Assembly (NCBI RefSeq): GCF_011064825.1
Contig: NZ_CP048751.1
Location: 2,232,001-2,296,000, forward strand
Source of the DNA: Brevundimonas mediterranea
GTDB lineage: Bacteria > Pseudomonadota > Alphaproteobacteria > Caulobacterales > Caulobacteraceae
DNA length: 64,000 bases
Direction of reading: 5' to 3'
Shown here: positions 8,851 to 18,699 of the stretch, piece after piece
Position numbering within the stretch: position 1 is the stretch's first letter
How the letters are laid out: the number at the start of each line of letters is the position of its first letter
The notes under the pieces: generated by a model
Seen by the model: the letters and a program-made list of their open reading frames with translations, nothing else
The model's database searches: none
Told to the model about the DNA's origin: nothing
Position numbers and translations under genes: made by a program

Positions 8851-9402
8851 TTGAGCAGATCGAAACTCAGGACGGCGGTCGTCGGCGGCGCCCTCATCGC
8901 CCTCGGCTTTGCGGCCAGCGGCTGCGCCAGCCATCGTTTCGTGCGTGATCAGGTCGAGGTGGTGGACACCCGCGTCACCGGGGTCGAAGGCACTGCGGGC
9001 CAGGCCCTGCAACGCGCCAACGACGCCCACAAACTGGCCGAGGGCAAGTTCCTCTATCAGGTCGTCCTGTCGGACGATTCCGTGAAGTTCCCGACCGACG
9101 CCTCGGCCCTGTCGCCTGAGGCCGAGCAGCGCCTGGCCCAGTTCGCCCAACGCCTGCGCGACGAGAACAAGAACGTCTATCTGGAAATCCAGGGCTATAC
9201 CGACGCCACCGGCCCGGTCGAACACAACAACCAGCTGGGCGAGCAGCGCGCCGAGGCCGTGCGTCGCTTCCTGAACCGCCAGGGCGTCGCCTTGAACCGG
9301 ATGTCGACCATCTCCTACGGTCCGGAAGAGCCGGTCGCCTCCAACGACACCCCCGAGGGCCGGTCGCAGAACCGCCGCGTGACCATCGTGGTCCTCGCCT
9401 AA
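8851..9402 (+). CDS. OmpA-family outer-membrane lipoprotein
   Basis: A 183-residue lipoprotein. The signal sequence ends in the lipobox FAASGC, and the C-terminal 115 residues are an OmpA-like peptidoglycan-binding domain with IQGYTDATG, NNQLGEQRAEAVRRFL and SQNRRVTI, which together bind diaminopimelate in the cell wall. A short helical stretch (VDTRVTGVEGTAGQALQRAN) links them, as in Lpp-OmpA hybrids. The start is the TTG at 8851, preceded by AAGGAG at eight bases; an ATG-type extension back to 8734 would put about 40 unlikely residues before the signal peptide. A terminator follows at 9427. Confidence 0.85.
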   Translation: MSRSKLRTAVVGGALIALGFAASGCASHRFVRDQVEVVDTRVTGVEGTAGQALQRANDAHKLAEGKFLYQVVLSDDSVKFPTDASALSPEAEQRLAQFAQRLRDENKNVYLEIQGYTDATGPVEHNNQLGEQRAEAVRRFLNRQGVALNRMSTISYGPEEPVASNDTPEGRSQNRRVTIVVLA

Positions 9403-9426
9403 GCGCTTTCAGCCCTCAAGGCCTGA

Positions 9427-9457
9427 ACGGCGGCCGCATCGCAGCGGCCGCCGTTTT
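9427..9457 (+). terminator. Rho-independent terminator after the OmpA lipoprotein gene
   Basis: An 11-bp perfect stem (ACGGCGGCCGC and its complement) around ATCGCA, followed by a short T-run. It starts 25 bases after the stop codon and lies just before the convergent sirtuin gene. Confidence 0.8.
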
Positions 9458-9462
9458 CGCAT

Positions 9463-10164
9463 CTACAGGGCGTCGAAGAAGGCGGGCAGGACTTGCGTCG
9501 CGGGGCCATAGACGCCTTCGTCGAACAGGTGCACCCCTTGCGTCGGCGCCAGGTTGATCTCGACCGTCCGCGCCCCCGCGTATCGCGCCGACTGCACGAA
9601 CCCCGCCGCCGGATAGACCGCCCCCGAGGTGCCGATGGAGACGAACAGGTCACAGGTCTCCAGCGCCGTCTCGATCCGCTCCATGGCTAACGGCATCTCC
9701 CCGAACCAGACGATGTGCGGCCGCATCCGCCCCTGCGGATGATGCGGCGAGGCTTCGTCGGCCGCTATGTCGCCGGCCCAGTCCATCACCACCCCCGACC
9801 GGGTGCAGCGGGCCTTCAGCAGTTCGCCGTGCATATGGATCAGTTCGAACCCGGCGCCCGGCGGGGCCTCGGCGTGCGCCCGGTCGTGCAGATCATCCAC
9901 GTTCTGCGTCACCAGCAGGAAATCCCCCTCCCACCGCGCCGCCAGCTCGGCCAGGGCGCGATGGGCGGCGTTCGGCTGAACCTGCGCCAACTGCCGCCGC
10001 CGCTGGTTATAGAAGTCCTGCACCAGGGCGGGATCCGCCGCATAGCCCTCCGGCGTCGCCACAGCCTCGACCCTGTGGCCGCACCACAGACCATCCTCGG
10101 CTCGAAATGTGGGCACGCCGCTTTCGGCCGATATGCCGGCGCCGGTCAGGACGACGAGGTTCAT
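9463..10164 (-). CDS. cobB: Sir2-family NAD-dependent deacylase (CobB type)
   Basis: A 233-residue sirtuin. NAD-binding residues are in [16 protein letters not shown] and [13 protein letters not shown]; the catalytic histidine is in [21 protein letters not shown] contains the Y-x-x-R pair that marks class III sirtuins, which prefer succinyl- or malonyl-lysine as well as acetyl-lysine. Compared with E. coli CobB, the cysteine cluster after the catalytic motif is missing: only one cysteine remains and the loop reads EASPHHPQG, so the structural zinc site is probably lost or altered. ATG at 10164 begins exactly at [10 protein letters not shown]. It is convergent with the OmpA lipoprotein gene. 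Confidence 0.87.
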   Translation of the reverse strand: MNLVVLTGAGISAESGVPTFRAEDGLWCGHRVEAVATPEGYAADPALVQDFYNQRRRQLAQVQPNAAHRALAELAARWEGDFLLVTQNVDDLHDRAHAEAPPGAGFELIHMHGELLKARCTRSGVVMDWAGDIAADEASPHHPQGRMRPHIVWFGEMPLAMERIETALETCDLFVSIGTSGAVYPAAGFVQSARYAGARTVEINLAPTQGVHLFDEGVYGPATQVLPAFFDAL

Positions 10165-10359
10165 GATGCGATTGTTTGCCTGACCTGCGGCTCGGTCAGC
10201 AAGCGCCAAAATTCGCCAGAAAGGCGGCGTAGTCGGGCCGGCCAAGAATCCATCGGCGCGCGATGTTGTTCCAGCCGTTCCGGGTCCTCTGTCGGCGCAG
10301 GGACCCCCGCAGCTGGATCAGACGATCGTTGCGCGTGGACGATGCAGGCCCGTGATGTG

Positions 10360-11235
10360 TCAAGCCGCCAGGCTGGCGCGCAGATGGTCGATCATCAGCC
10401 GCACCTTGGGGGGGACATGGCGGCGGTGCGGATGGACGGCCCAGACGCCTTCATCGGGCGGACGGTGCTCGGTCAGCAGGGCGGTCAGGACGCCGGCGCG
10501 TAGCGGCTCGGTGACATAGAAGTCCGGCAGTTGGCACAGGCCCAGCCCCTGGATCGCAGCATCCAGCACGGCGGCGCCCGAGTTGCAGCGCCATCGGCCC
10601 TGGGGACGGAAACTGGTTTCGCGCCCCGCCTCGCTGAAGCGCCAGTGTTCCGATGATCCGGTCAGCAGATCGTGGGCCGGCAGTTCGGACAGGTCCCGCG
10701 GCGCGCCCCGCCGGGCCAGATAGGCAGGCGCGGCGCACAGGATCAGTCGCCGTGACGCCAGTCGTCGGGCGATCAGTCGCGAGTCCGTCAGATGCCCGAA
10801 CCGGATCGCCAGATCATAGCCGTCGCCGACAAGGTCGCGCAGCCGATTATCCAGGTCCAGCTCGATCGACAGCTCGGCATGATCGCGGGCGAAGCGGTTG
10901 ACCGCCGGGGCCACGAAGCGCTCGCCATAGGAGACCGAACAGGTCATCCGCAGCAGGCCGCGCGGGGCGCTGTCATCCGGCTGAACGGCCGCCAGGGCCT
11001 CGTCCCTTTCGTCGATCAGCCGGCGACAACGCGCCAGGAAATCGCGGCCTGCATCAGTCAGTTCGACCCGGCGGGTCGTGCGGTTCAGCAGCCGGGTCTG
11101 CAGTCGGTCCTCCAATCGCGCGATCTCTCGGCTGACCGCAGAGGTGGAAAGGCCCAGCCGCTTCGCCGCCGTCGAGAAACTGGCCTGTTCAGCCACCGCC
11201 GTGAATTCGTCGATCCCGTCCCAACGACTGCTCAT
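10360..11235 (-). CDS. LysR-family transcriptional regulator
   Basis: A 291-residue LysR-type regulator. The winged helix-turn-helix is at residues 10-60 ([23 protein letters not shown]), followed by a substrate-binding domain with [19 protein letters not shown] and a C-terminal [10 protein letters not shown] segment typical of the AaeR/DmlR subgroup. It is transcribed away from the glutathione-dependent formaldehyde dehydrogenase gene, with 165 bases between the two starts. LysR regulators often control the divergent neighbour, so it is a candidate regulator of the frm genes, but no specific operator is evident. The effector is unknown. Confidence 0.88.
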   Translation of the reverse strand: MSSRWDGIDEFTAVAEQASFSTAAKRLGLSTSAVSREIARLEDRLQTRLLNRTTRRVELTDAGRDFLARCRRLIDERDEALAAVQPDDSAPRGLLRMTCSVSYGERFVAPAVNRFARDHAELSIELDLDNRLRDLVGDGYDLAIRFGHLTDSRLIARRLASRRLILCAAPAYLARRGAPRDLSELPAHDLLTGSSEHWRFSEAGRETSFRPQGRWRCNSGAAVLDAAIQGLGLCQLPDFYVTEPLRAGVLTALLTEHRPPDEGVWAVHPHRRHVPPKVRLMIDHLRASLAA

Positions 11236-11400
11236 ACGGAAGGTCCAACACGATTGTCCCTGCCTGGCAATAATGTTTTGCGTTTATCGCCGTTTCATCG
11301 ATGCCGGGAGCGGCCTAGAACAGGATCACATCATCCAGCCTGTTCCTCATGTAGCAAGCCGCGCGCGGCGAGCGGTAGGGACGTCCGAAGGACCAAAATT

Positions 11401-12507
<1,107 letters not shown>

Positions 12508-12525
12508 TTCAAGGGAGAGAGACGC

Positions 12526-12912
12526 ATGTTCACCCACGTCACCGTCGGCGCCAACGATATCGAGGCGTCGCGCCGCTTCTATGACGCCGCTCTCGGCGCT
12601 CTCGGCATCGACTCCGCTCAGGGGCCGGATCCCAAGGGCCGCTACTGGTGGCGCACGGCGCACGGCGCCTTCGCCGTGGGCAAGCCGATCGACGGCGAGC
12701 CGGCCTGTCACGCCAACGGCGGCACCATCGGTTTTGCGGCCAAGGACACGGCCATGGTCGACGCCTTCCACGCGGCAGGCGTCGAGGCCGGCGGAGCCAC
12801 GATCGAAGATCCGCCCGGCCTGCGCCAGGGCGCGTTCGGGAAACTGTATCTCGCCTATCTGCGCGATCCCTCGGGCAACAAGATCTGCGCCATGCACCGG
12901 GTCGTCGACTGA
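12526..12912 (+). CDS. VOC-family (glyoxalase/bleomycin resistance fold) protein
   Basis: A 128-residue vicinal-oxygen-chelate protein with the usual paired beta-alpha-beta-beta-beta units. It opens MFTHVTVGANDIEASRRFYD and ends YLRDPSGNKICAMH, the typical family signature. Metal ligands would be the early His and a late Glu or His, but in this subgroup they vary, so catalysis is not certain. It sits 18 bases after frmA behind GGGAGAG, and its stop overlaps the start of the S-formylglutathione hydrolase gene. This position suggests a role in glutathione-linked aldehyde handling, perhaps helping form or bind the hydroxymethyl adduct; that is inference. Confidence 0.85.
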   Translation: MFTHVTVGANDIEASRRFYDAALGALGIDSAQGPDPKGRYWWRTAHGAFAVGKPIDGEPACHANGGTIGFAAKDTAMVDAFHAAGVEAGGATIEDPPGLRQGAFGKLYLAYLRDPSGNKICAMHRVVD

Positions 12913-13745
12913 TGCAGACCACCAAGACCCACATCGTCCACGGCGGAACCCTGCGCTATCTGAAGCACGACAGCGCCGTGACCGGCACACCGATGACCCT
13001 GTCGGTCTTCACGCCGGGCGGGCAGGGGCCGTTCCCGGTGCTGATCTGGCTGTCGGGCCTGACCTGCACCGAGGACAATTTCACCACCAAGGCCGGCGCC
13101 TATCGCGCCGCCGCTGAACACGGCGTCATCATCGTCGCGCCCGACACCTCGCCGCGCGGCGAGGGTGTGGCCGATGATCCGGCCTATGACCTGGGCCAGG
13201 GCGCGGGCTTCTATGTCGATGCGACCCAGACGCCCTGGGCTCCGCACTTCCGCATGGAGTCCTATGTCACGGACGAACTGATCGCCCTGATAGACGCCCA
13301 GTTCCCGACCACGGGCGCGCGGTCGATCAGCGGCCATTCCATGGGCGGCCACGGCGCCCTGACCCTGGCGCTGCGCCATCCCGACCTGTTCCGCTCGGTC
13401 TCGGCCTTTGCCCCCATCTGTTCGCCGACCCGCTGCCCCTGGGGCGAAAAGGCTTTCACCGCCTATCTGGGCGAGGACCGGGCCGAATGGGACCGCCACG
13501 ACGCCGCCAGACTGATCGAGGCCGGCGCCGCCAAGTCTGTCTATGACGACATCCTGATCGACCAGGGCGACGCCGACAGCTTCCTGACCGACCAGCTCAA
13601 GCCCGAACTGCTCCAGGCCGCCGCCGACGCCGCCGGTCAGAAGGTCACCATCCGGCTGCAGCCCGGCTACGACCACTCCTACTTCTTCATGACCAGCTTC
13701 ATCGCCGACCACATCGCCTTCCACGCTGAACGGCTGAAGGCCTGA
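12912..13745 (+). CDS. frmB: S-formylglutathione hydrolase
   Basis: A 277-residue serine esterase of the alpha/beta-hydrolase fold (esterase D family). It hydrolyses S-formylglutathione to formate and glutathione, the second step of formaldehyde detoxification. LSGLTCTEDNF forms the oxyanion region, GHSMGGHGAL is the nucleophile elbow with the catalytic serine, and the C-terminal GYDHSYFFM supplies the histidine. The ATG at 12912 overlaps the preceding stop codon (TGATG), so translation is coupled to the VOC gene. Length matches the family. Confidence 0.95.
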   Translation: MQTTKTHIVHGGTLRYLKHDSAVTGTPMTLSVFTPGGQGPFPVLIWLSGLTCTEDNFTTKAGAYRAAAEHGVIIVAPDTSPRGEGVADDPAYDLGQGAGFYVDATQTPWAPHFRMESYVTDELIALIDAQFPTTGARSISGHSMGGHGALTLALRHPDLFRSVSAFAPICSPTRCPWGEKAFTAYLGEDRAEWDRHDAARLIEAGAAKSVYDDILIDQGDADSFLTDQLKPELLQAAADAAGQKVTIRLQPGYDHSYFFMTSFIADHIAFHAERLKA

Positions 13746-13747
13746 GG

Positions 13748-14716
13748 ATGATGCGCCTCGGCTCGGGCCTGATGCTGGGGCTGCTCGTGGCCTTAAACGC
13801 CTCTTTGGCCGCAGCGCAGGAACAGGCGGGCGATCTCGACTGGCGTCCGCAGGTCGCCGTTCCAGCCTATACGGCTGATGGACCCCTGATCCGTGTCGAT
13901 CAGGGGCATGGAAGCCTTCAGACTATCGACGGCCGATATGCCGGGTTTGCCGCCCTCATGCGGGCCGACGGCTATGGGGTTGACGCGGGGCGCGGGCGAC
14001 TGGATGCGCCGGGCGCGCTGGATGGGGTCGCGGTGCTGGTGATCGCCAACGCCGCCAGCCCCGAGAACGGCTCTCGCGTTTCGGCCTTTGACGAGGCCGA
14101 GATCGAGGCCATGGCGCGGTGGGTCGCACTTGGCGGTTCCCTGCTGCTTGCCGTCGATCACGCGCCGCATGGAACGGCGGCCGAAGCGCTGGGCGCTCGG
14201 TTCGGCGTGACGATGGGCAAGGGTTACGCCTTTCAATCTGTTCGCAACGACGTCACGGCCAATCTGGTCTTTCCGCGACAGGCGCTGGGGGATCACCCGA
14301 TCATCGCCGGTCGTGGGGGCGGCGAGGGCGTGCAGATCGTCAAGACCTTCACCGGCCAGTCCCTCAAGGGACCCGACGGATCGACCGTGTTGCTGGCGAT
14401 GAGCGACGACGCGTTCGAAGCGCCGGATCTCGCCACCCTTCAGGCCATTCGGCAGCGCCTGCGCGCGGGCGAGGATGTGGAAGTCGTGACGGCGGAGCTG
14501 GCGCGGCCCGCCCTGCCGGCCCAGGGGCTTGCCTTCCCGTTCGGCGCGGGCAGGGTCGTGGTGCTGGGTGAAGCCGGCATGCTGACCGCGCAGATCGTGC
14601 GTTTCCCCGACCAGCCGGACCGCACACCCTATCGTTTCGGCCTGAACACCGAGGGGCATGACGACCGGCTGTTCGCACTGAACCTGATGCACTGGCTGTC
14701 GCGTCTCATCCCCTGA
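13748..14716 (+). CDS. Exported DUF4350-like protein
   Basis: A 322-residue protein with a signal peptide (LMLGLLVALNASLAAAQ). The middle resembles the glutamine-amidotransferase-like fold of DUF4350 proteins: VAVLVIANAA, then MARWVALGGSLLLAVDHAPHGTAAE, and late FGAGRVVVLGEAGMLTAQ. No catalytic Cys-His-Glu triad is present, so enzymatic activity is doubtful. It starts two bases after the frmB stop codon, so it is cotranscribed with the formaldehyde genes, though a role there is not known. An ATG ATG pair at 13748 and 13751 makes the exact start ambiguous by one codon. Confidence 0.65.
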   Translation: MMRLGSGLMLGLLVALNASLAAAQEQAGDLDWRPQVAVPAYTADGPLIRVDQGHGSLQTIDGRYAGFAALMRADGYGVDAGRGRLDAPGALDGVAVLVIANAASPENGSRVSAFDEAEIEAMARWVALGGSLLLAVDHAPHGTAAEALGARFGVTMGKGYAFQSVRNDVTANLVFPRQALGDHPIIAGRGGGEGVQIVKTFTGQSLKGPDGSTVLLAMSDDAFEAPDLATLQAIRQRLRAGEDVEVVTAELARPALPAQGLAFPFGAGRVVVLGEAGMLTAQIVRFPDQPDRTPYRFGLNTEGHDDRLFALNLMHWLSRLIP

Positions 14717-14731
14717 TGCTAGAGGGGCGCG

Positions 14732-14959
14732 ATGAGCGCCACCGATCCCTATGAGCCGATGTTTTCCGCCCTGTGCCGCGAGGTGGGCTACTGTCTGCAC
14801 GAGAAGGGACAAAAGCGCGTGATCGCCGCCCTGCCGAACGGGCTGGACGCCGCCGTGCGCGCCGTCTTCGCCGCCGAGGGCGTTGACGAGCCCAATGCGC
14901 CGGGCGACGTCAAGCGCGCCGTGCGCGAATGCCTGAAGGCGAACTTGCCCGTCGGCTGA
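14732..14959 (+). CDS. Small conserved-looking hypothetical protein (75 aa)
   Basis: A 75-residue acidic-to-neutral soluble protein beginning MSATDPYEPMFSALCREVGY. It has no signal peptide, membrane segment or motif that I recognise. It is preceded by AGAGGGG and starts 15 bases after the DUF4350-like gene, so it is likely the last gene of the frm operon. Codon use matches the neighbours. Function unknown. Confidence 0.6.
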   Translation: MSATDPYEPMFSALCREVGYCLHEKGQKRVIAALPNGLDAAVRAVFAAEGVDEPNAPGDVKRAVRECLKANLPVG

Positions 14960-14968
14960 CTTTATCCC

Positions 14969-15259
14969 TTACGGCGTCGGCACGATCTCGGTCGTTGTTC
15001 CTGACGGCGTCGTGACGGTGCGGGTGGTGACGGGCTCCTTGCCTGTTTCCTCTACGGTCGTGGTCGTTGAGGACCGAACTGTGTGAGTGATCGTGCAGGT
15101 CTTGCCGCCATAGTTGTCGACGCCGACTGCGGGTTCCTGGGTGCAGGTCGGCGTCTGGTTGGCCAGATCGGTCGCGGCCTGATCCAGCGCCCGCAAACTG
15201 GTGCAACCGCTTCCCGAAACGGCCAGCGCCGTCAGGGCGATGAATCTGATGCGCGACAT
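14969..15259 (-). CDS. Small threonine-rich lipoprotein
   Basis: A 96-residue lipoprotein with lipobox AVSGSGC after a short hydrophobic signal. The mature part carries two cysteines (PTCTQEP, GKTCTITH) that could form a disulphide and ends in a tail rich in Thr, Ser and Val (RSSTTTTVEETGKEPVTTRT). No known family is recognised. ATG at 15259 is preceded by GGAGG at six bases. It is convergent with the 75-residue gene. Function unknown. Confidence 0.65.
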   Translation of the reverse strand: MSRIRFIALTALAVSGSGCTSLRALDQAATDLANQTPTCTQEPAVGVDNYGGKTCTITHTVRSSTTTTVEETGKEPVTTRTVTTPSGTTTEIVPTP

Positions 15260-15405
15260 GACAGCCTCCGATTGACGTATGGACAATCGTTCGTCTTGTC
15301 AGGCAATGCAAATGGCCAAGCTGAACAAAAACTGGATTAATTCGCTTGGGTCAGACGCCACAGCCCCTAAATGGGGTTAAGAACAACCGTCTTCAGGAGA
15401 CAGAC

Positions 15406-16017
15406 ATGGCCTTCACCTTGCCCCCGCTGCCCTACGCCTATGACGCGCTGGAGCCGGCCATCGACAAGGAGACGATGACCTTCCACCACGACAAGCACCA
15501 CCAGACCTATGTCGACAACCTGAACAAGGCCATCGATGCGGCTGCGGATTTGCAGGGCAAGTCGCTGGAAGAAATCTTCACCAGCATTTCGACCGCCCCC
15601 AAGGCCGTGCGCAACAACGGCGGCGGTCACTGGAACCACAGCCTGTTCTGGGAACTGCTGGCCCCCGCCGATCAGACCGGCGAACCCTCGGCCGAGCTGA
15701 AGGCCGCCATCGACAGCGACCTGGGCGGCATGGACAAGTTCAAGGAAGACTTCAACGCCGCCGGCGCCGCCCAGTTCGGTTCGGGCTGGGCCTGGCTGAT
15801 CGTCCAGAACGGCAAGCTGAAGATCACCTCCACGCCCAACCAGGACAATCCGCTGATGGATGTCGTGGAAGAGCGCGGCGAGGTCGTCCTGGGCGCCGAC
15901 GTCTGGGAACACGCCTATTATCTGAAATACCAGAACCGCCGCGCCGACTACCTGAAGTCCTTCTGGTCGGTGGTGAACTGGAACAAGGTCAACGAACTGT
16001 ACGCCGCCGCCGTCTAA
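15406..16017 (+). CDS. sodB: Superoxide dismutase (Fe/Mn)
   Basis: A 203-residue iron/manganese superoxide dismutase that converts superoxide to oxygen and hydrogen peroxide in the cytoplasm. Metal ligands are the His in [14 protein letters not shown], the His in [13 protein letters not shown], and the Asp and His in [13 protein letters not shown]. The glutamine in [14 protein letters not shown] occupies the position typical of iron enzymes in this group, hence sodB, although metal choice cannot be proven. ATG at 15406 is preceded by CAGGAGA. A strong terminator follows at 16041. Confidence 0.96.
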   Translation: MAFTLPPLPYAYDALEPAIDKETMTFHHDKHHQTYVDNLNKAIDAAADLQGKSLEEIFTSISTAPKAVRNNGGGHWNHSLFWELLAPADQTGEPSAELKAAIDSDLGGMDKFKEDFNAAGAAQFGSGWAWLIVQNGKLKITSTPNQDNPLMDVVEERGEVVLGADVWEHAYYLKYQNRRADYLKSFWSVVNWNKVNELYAAAV

Positions 16018-16040
16018 GCCTGGCCTAAGCGACAAGACGA

Positions 16041-16069
16041 CGCCCGCCGGAACCTCCGGCGGGCGTTTT
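16041..16069 (+). terminator. Rho-independent terminator of sodB
   Basis: A 10-bp perfect GC stem (CGCCCGCCGG and its complement) with loop AACCT and a TTTT run, 23 bases after the sodB stop. Confidence 0.9.
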
Positions 16070-16098
16070 CGATTCAGCCTGCACACAGGAGTGAAACG

Positions 16099-17034
16099 AT
16101 GCGGATTCTTATGGCGACGGCGGCCGTGACGGCCCTGACCCTGGCGGCCTGCTCCCCGGCGGCGAACGATCAGAAATCCGGCGAGCCTGCGCCGCCGAAT
16201 CCGACCCAGACGGTCGCCGCCCCGGCGGAGAAGCCTGTCTATCGGTTCAAGATCGGCGCCCTGGACGCTATCGCCCTGTTCGACGGCCAGAACCCCGTGC
16301 CGAACAACAACAAGGTCTTCGGCGTGGGCCTGACGCCCCAGGCGGTCGCCGCCCCCCTGACCGCCGCCGGACAACCGGCCGACCCCATCATGCTGGAGAT
16401 TCATCCGCTGCTGGTGCGGAACGGCGCCCGGACCATGCTGTTCGACGCCGGTCTGGGCGCGGGCAAGGGTCAGTTGATGCAGAGCCTGCAGACCGCCGGC
16501 GTCGATCCGGCCAGCATCACCGACGTGATGATCTCGCACGGCCACCCCGACCATGTGGGCGGTCTGGTCGCCGACGGCGCCCCGGCCTTCCCCAACGCCG
16601 CGATCCGGATGTCGGAGGCGGAATGGGCGTTGATCCGCGCCAATCCGGAAATGGCGGACCTGGTCCGCGTGATCGCGCCCAAGGTCCAGGCCTTCCGTCC
16701 AGATGAAGAGGTCGCGCCGGGCGTGGAGGCCCAGGACACGGCCGGGCATACGCCGGGCCATGTCGCCTATCTGATCACCGACGGCCAGAACCAGCTGTTG
16801 TACACGGGCGACCTGATGCACCACTGGGTCCTGTCGGTCGAACATCCGGACTGGACCGTCGGCTATGACGACGATGCGACGGCGGGCAAGAAGGCGCGTC
16901 TGGATGAAATCACGGCCCTGCGGGCGTCGGGCGCACACATCTACGCCTATCACTTCCCCTTCCCTGGCCTGGGGAAGATCCAGACCCGGGAGGGCCGGGC
17001 GATGTTCATCAGCGAGGCGCAGCCGGCCGCCTGA
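16099..17034 (+). CDS. MBL-fold metallo-hydrolase lipoprotein
   Basis: A 311-residue protein with a lipoprotein signal (LTLAAC) and a metallo-beta-lactamase fold. Metal ligands are visible in MISHGHPDHVGG (HxHxDH), in DTAGHTPGHVAYL and in LLYTGDLMHHW, with a final His in YAYHFPFPGLG. This set matches the AHL-lactonase-like or methyl-parathion-hydrolase-like group, in which exported members occur. Substrate is not evident. It follows the sodB terminator with its own AGGAG site, so it is probably separately expressed. Confidence 0.87.
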   Translation: MRILMATAAVTALTLAACSPAANDQKSGEPAPPNPTQTVAAPAEKPVYRFKIGALDAIALFDGQNPVPNNNKVFGVGLTPQAVAAPLTAAGQPADPIMLEIHPLLVRNGARTMLFDAGLGAGKGQLMQSLQTAGVDPASITDVMISHGHPDHVGGLVADGAPAFPNAAIRMSEAEWALIRANPEMADLVRVIAPKVQAFRPDEEVAPGVEAQDTAGHTPGHVAYLITDGQNQLLYTGDLMHHWVLSVEHPDWTVGYDDDATAGKKARLDEITALRASGAHIYAYHFPFPGLGKIQTREGRAMFISEAQPAA

Positions 17035-17055
17035 TCGTGGCCTGGCGTCGGGGGC

Positions 17056-17265
17056 TCAGCTCAGCGACGCCAGGCGCGCGCGTTCCGTCATGCGTTCGGC
17101 ATGATGCTGCCGCAGGGTGCGTCGCTGACGCAGCAACTCGTGGATCCCATCGGCGAGATCCAGCAACTGGCTGTCGGACAGCGGTTCGACCAGGTCGATC
17201 AGCTTTTGCTTCAGCCTGTCAAAGGCCTCGTCGGTCAGGCCGGTCGTCGTTGTCGCATGCGCCAT
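17056..17265 (-). CDS. Small helical hypothetical protein (69 aa)
   Basis: A 69-residue protein, MAHATTTTGLTDEAFDRLKQ at its start and a basic, helical C-terminus (ELLRQRRTLRQHHAERMTER). No signal peptide or recognised domain. ATG at 17265 is chosen because GGAGGG lies six bases upstream; an in-frame start at 17343 would add 26 residues of little character. It is convergent with the MBL gene. Function unknown. Confidence 0.55.
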   Translation of the reverse strand: MAHATTTTGLTDEAFDRLKQKLIDLVEPLSDSQLLDLADGIHELLRQRRTLRQHHAERMTERARLASLS

Positions 17266-17517
17266 TTCGCCCTCCGCGAGGGGATCAGGAGATGTGCCTC
17301 CGACGACAAAAAGATCGGCCGAGGTCGTGGGGTTCCTGTCCATCGTGCTTAACGCTCACCACGGCTTGACTCCGGGGACCTGTGTGGCGATAAGCGCCGC
17401 CTTCCACGTTTCCGGTTCGCCGGAAGCGGGATTGATGACGGAAGATGCGTGGACCGCCGTTGAGATCGCATTCCCAATCGAGGGGATGCCGGGCCGTATC
17501 GTCGAAAAGAGAATAGA

Positions 17518-18135
17518 ATGTCCAAGCGCCACAGCGCCAAATACAAGATCGACCGGGCCATGGGTGAGAACCTGTGGGGCCGCGCCAAGTCGCCGGTCAA
17601 CAAGCGTTCTTACGGTCCCGGTCAGCACGGTCAGCGTCGCAAGTCGAAGGTTTCGGATTTCGGTCTGCAACTGAAGGCCAAGCAGAAGCTGAAGGGCTAT
17701 TACGGCAACATCACCGAGAAGCAGTTCGCCAAGACCTATGACGAGGCGGCTCGCCGCAAGGGCAACACCTCGGAAAACCTGATCGGCCTGCTGGAATCGC
17801 GTCTGGACGCCATCGTCTACCGCGCCAAGTTCGTCCCCACCGTCTGGGCCGCCCGCCAGTTCGTCAGCCACGGCCACGTCCTGGTCAACGGCAAGAAGGT
17901 CGACATCTCTTCCTACCGCGTGAAGCCGGAAGACGTCGTCACGGTGAAGGAAAAGTCGCGCAACATGGCGCTGGTCATCGAAGCCCAGCAGTCGTCGGAA
18001 CGTGACGTGCCGGATTATCTGGAACTGTCCGACCGTTCGTTCTCGGTCCGTTACGTCCGCGTGCCGGAACTGACGGACGTGCCGTATCCGGTGAAGATGG
18101 AACCGAACCTGGTCGTCGAATACTACGCTTCGTAA
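17518..18135 (+). CDS. rpsD: 30S ribosomal protein S4
   Basis: A 205-residue ribosomal protein S4, a primary 16S rRNA-binding protein that nucleates assembly of the 30S body. It begins [20 protein letters not shown], has the basic N-terminal part [11 protein letters not shown], and the S4 RNA-binding domain around [32 protein letters not shown] sequence at residues 90-120. As in other alphaproteobacteria it stands alone rather than in the alpha operon. No strong ribosome-binding site precedes it. A hairpin terminator follows at 18205. Confidence 0.97.
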   Translation: MSKRHSAKYKIDRAMGENLWGRAKSPVNKRSYGPGQHGQRRKSKVSDFGLQLKAKQKLKGYYGNITEKQFAKTYDEAARRKGNTSENLIGLLESRLDAIVYRAKFVPTVWAARQFVSHGHVLVNGKKVDISSYRVKPEDVVTVKEKSRNMALVIEAQQSSERDVPDYLELSDRSFSVRYVRVPELTDVPYPVKMEPNLVVEYYAS

Positions 18136-18204
18136 TCGAAGCCTTCTCTGGCGCGGCGATCGTCCCTCGGGCGACCTGAGCGGCAGCAGAAAATTGAGTT
18201 GGAA

Positions 18205-18232
18205 GGGCCCCGGATCCGTCCGGGGCCCTTCG
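18205..18232 (+). terminator. Terminator of rpsD
   Basis: A 10-bp perfect stem (GGGCCCCGGA and its complement) with the tetraloop TCCG, followed by TTCGTTT. It lies 70 bases after the rpsD stop. The T-run is weak but the stem is strong. Confidence 0.7.
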
Positions 18233-18317
18233 TTTATCGGCCTGTTCCCTTCCGGGGCGAACAGGCGCATTCTCGGGCTGTTCAGGGTTCGACGGAGCAG
18301 GGGAGGCCGCCTAAGCG

Positions 18318-18692
18318 ATGCGCGCCGTCTTCAAATCTATGGCGTTTATCGCCGCTGTGTCGGGCGTATCCGCCTGCGCGGGGGTGGATGCGCCCAGTGT
18401 TTCGACCGTGGGCATGCCCGGCGCGCTTGAACCGATCCACGCCGCCGCCTTCACCAAGGACGCGGCCGTCTTCTGGGTCAGTTCCAACGGCTGCACCCGC
18501 AAGGAAGACCTGATCCCCATCGTCAGCATCAAGGGCGCCGATGCGGTCATCACCCTGCGCCGCCTCGATGAGGACACCTGCAAGGAGCCCCTGGTCGACG
18601 GGGTCGAGCTGAAGTGGTCGTTCGAGGAACTGGGCCTGGCGCCCGGCTCGCCCGTCAGCGTCAACAACCCCTATCAGTTGCCCCAGACCTGA
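18318..18692 (+). CDS. SNGCT-family small lipoprotein (copy A)
   Basis: A 124-residue lipoprotein with lipobox GVSAC. Its C-terminal half matches the protein encoded at 20070: SNGCT, then ITLRR, then an aspartate-rich turn with a second cysteine (DTCKEPL), DGVELKWSFEELGL and PGSPVSVNNP. The two conserved cysteines probably pair. I do not recognise a named family. ATG at 18318 is within a weak context (AGGGGAGGCCG is 15 bases upstream). It is convergent with the Old Yellow Enzyme gene, seven bases away. Function unknown, probably outer-membrane or periplasmic. Confidence 0.7.
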   Translation: MRAVFKSMAFIAAVSGVSACAGVDAPSVSTVGMPGALEPIHAAAFTKDAAVFWVSSNGCTRKEDLIPIVSIKGADAVITLRRLDEDTCKEPLVDGVELKWSFEELGLAPGSPVSVNNPYQLPQT

Positions 18693-18699
18693 GCCGCGC

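Noticed and set aside
14440..14678. Short minus-strand frames in the DUF4350-like gene
   Set aside because: Arg/Pro-rich shadow translation; no start context.
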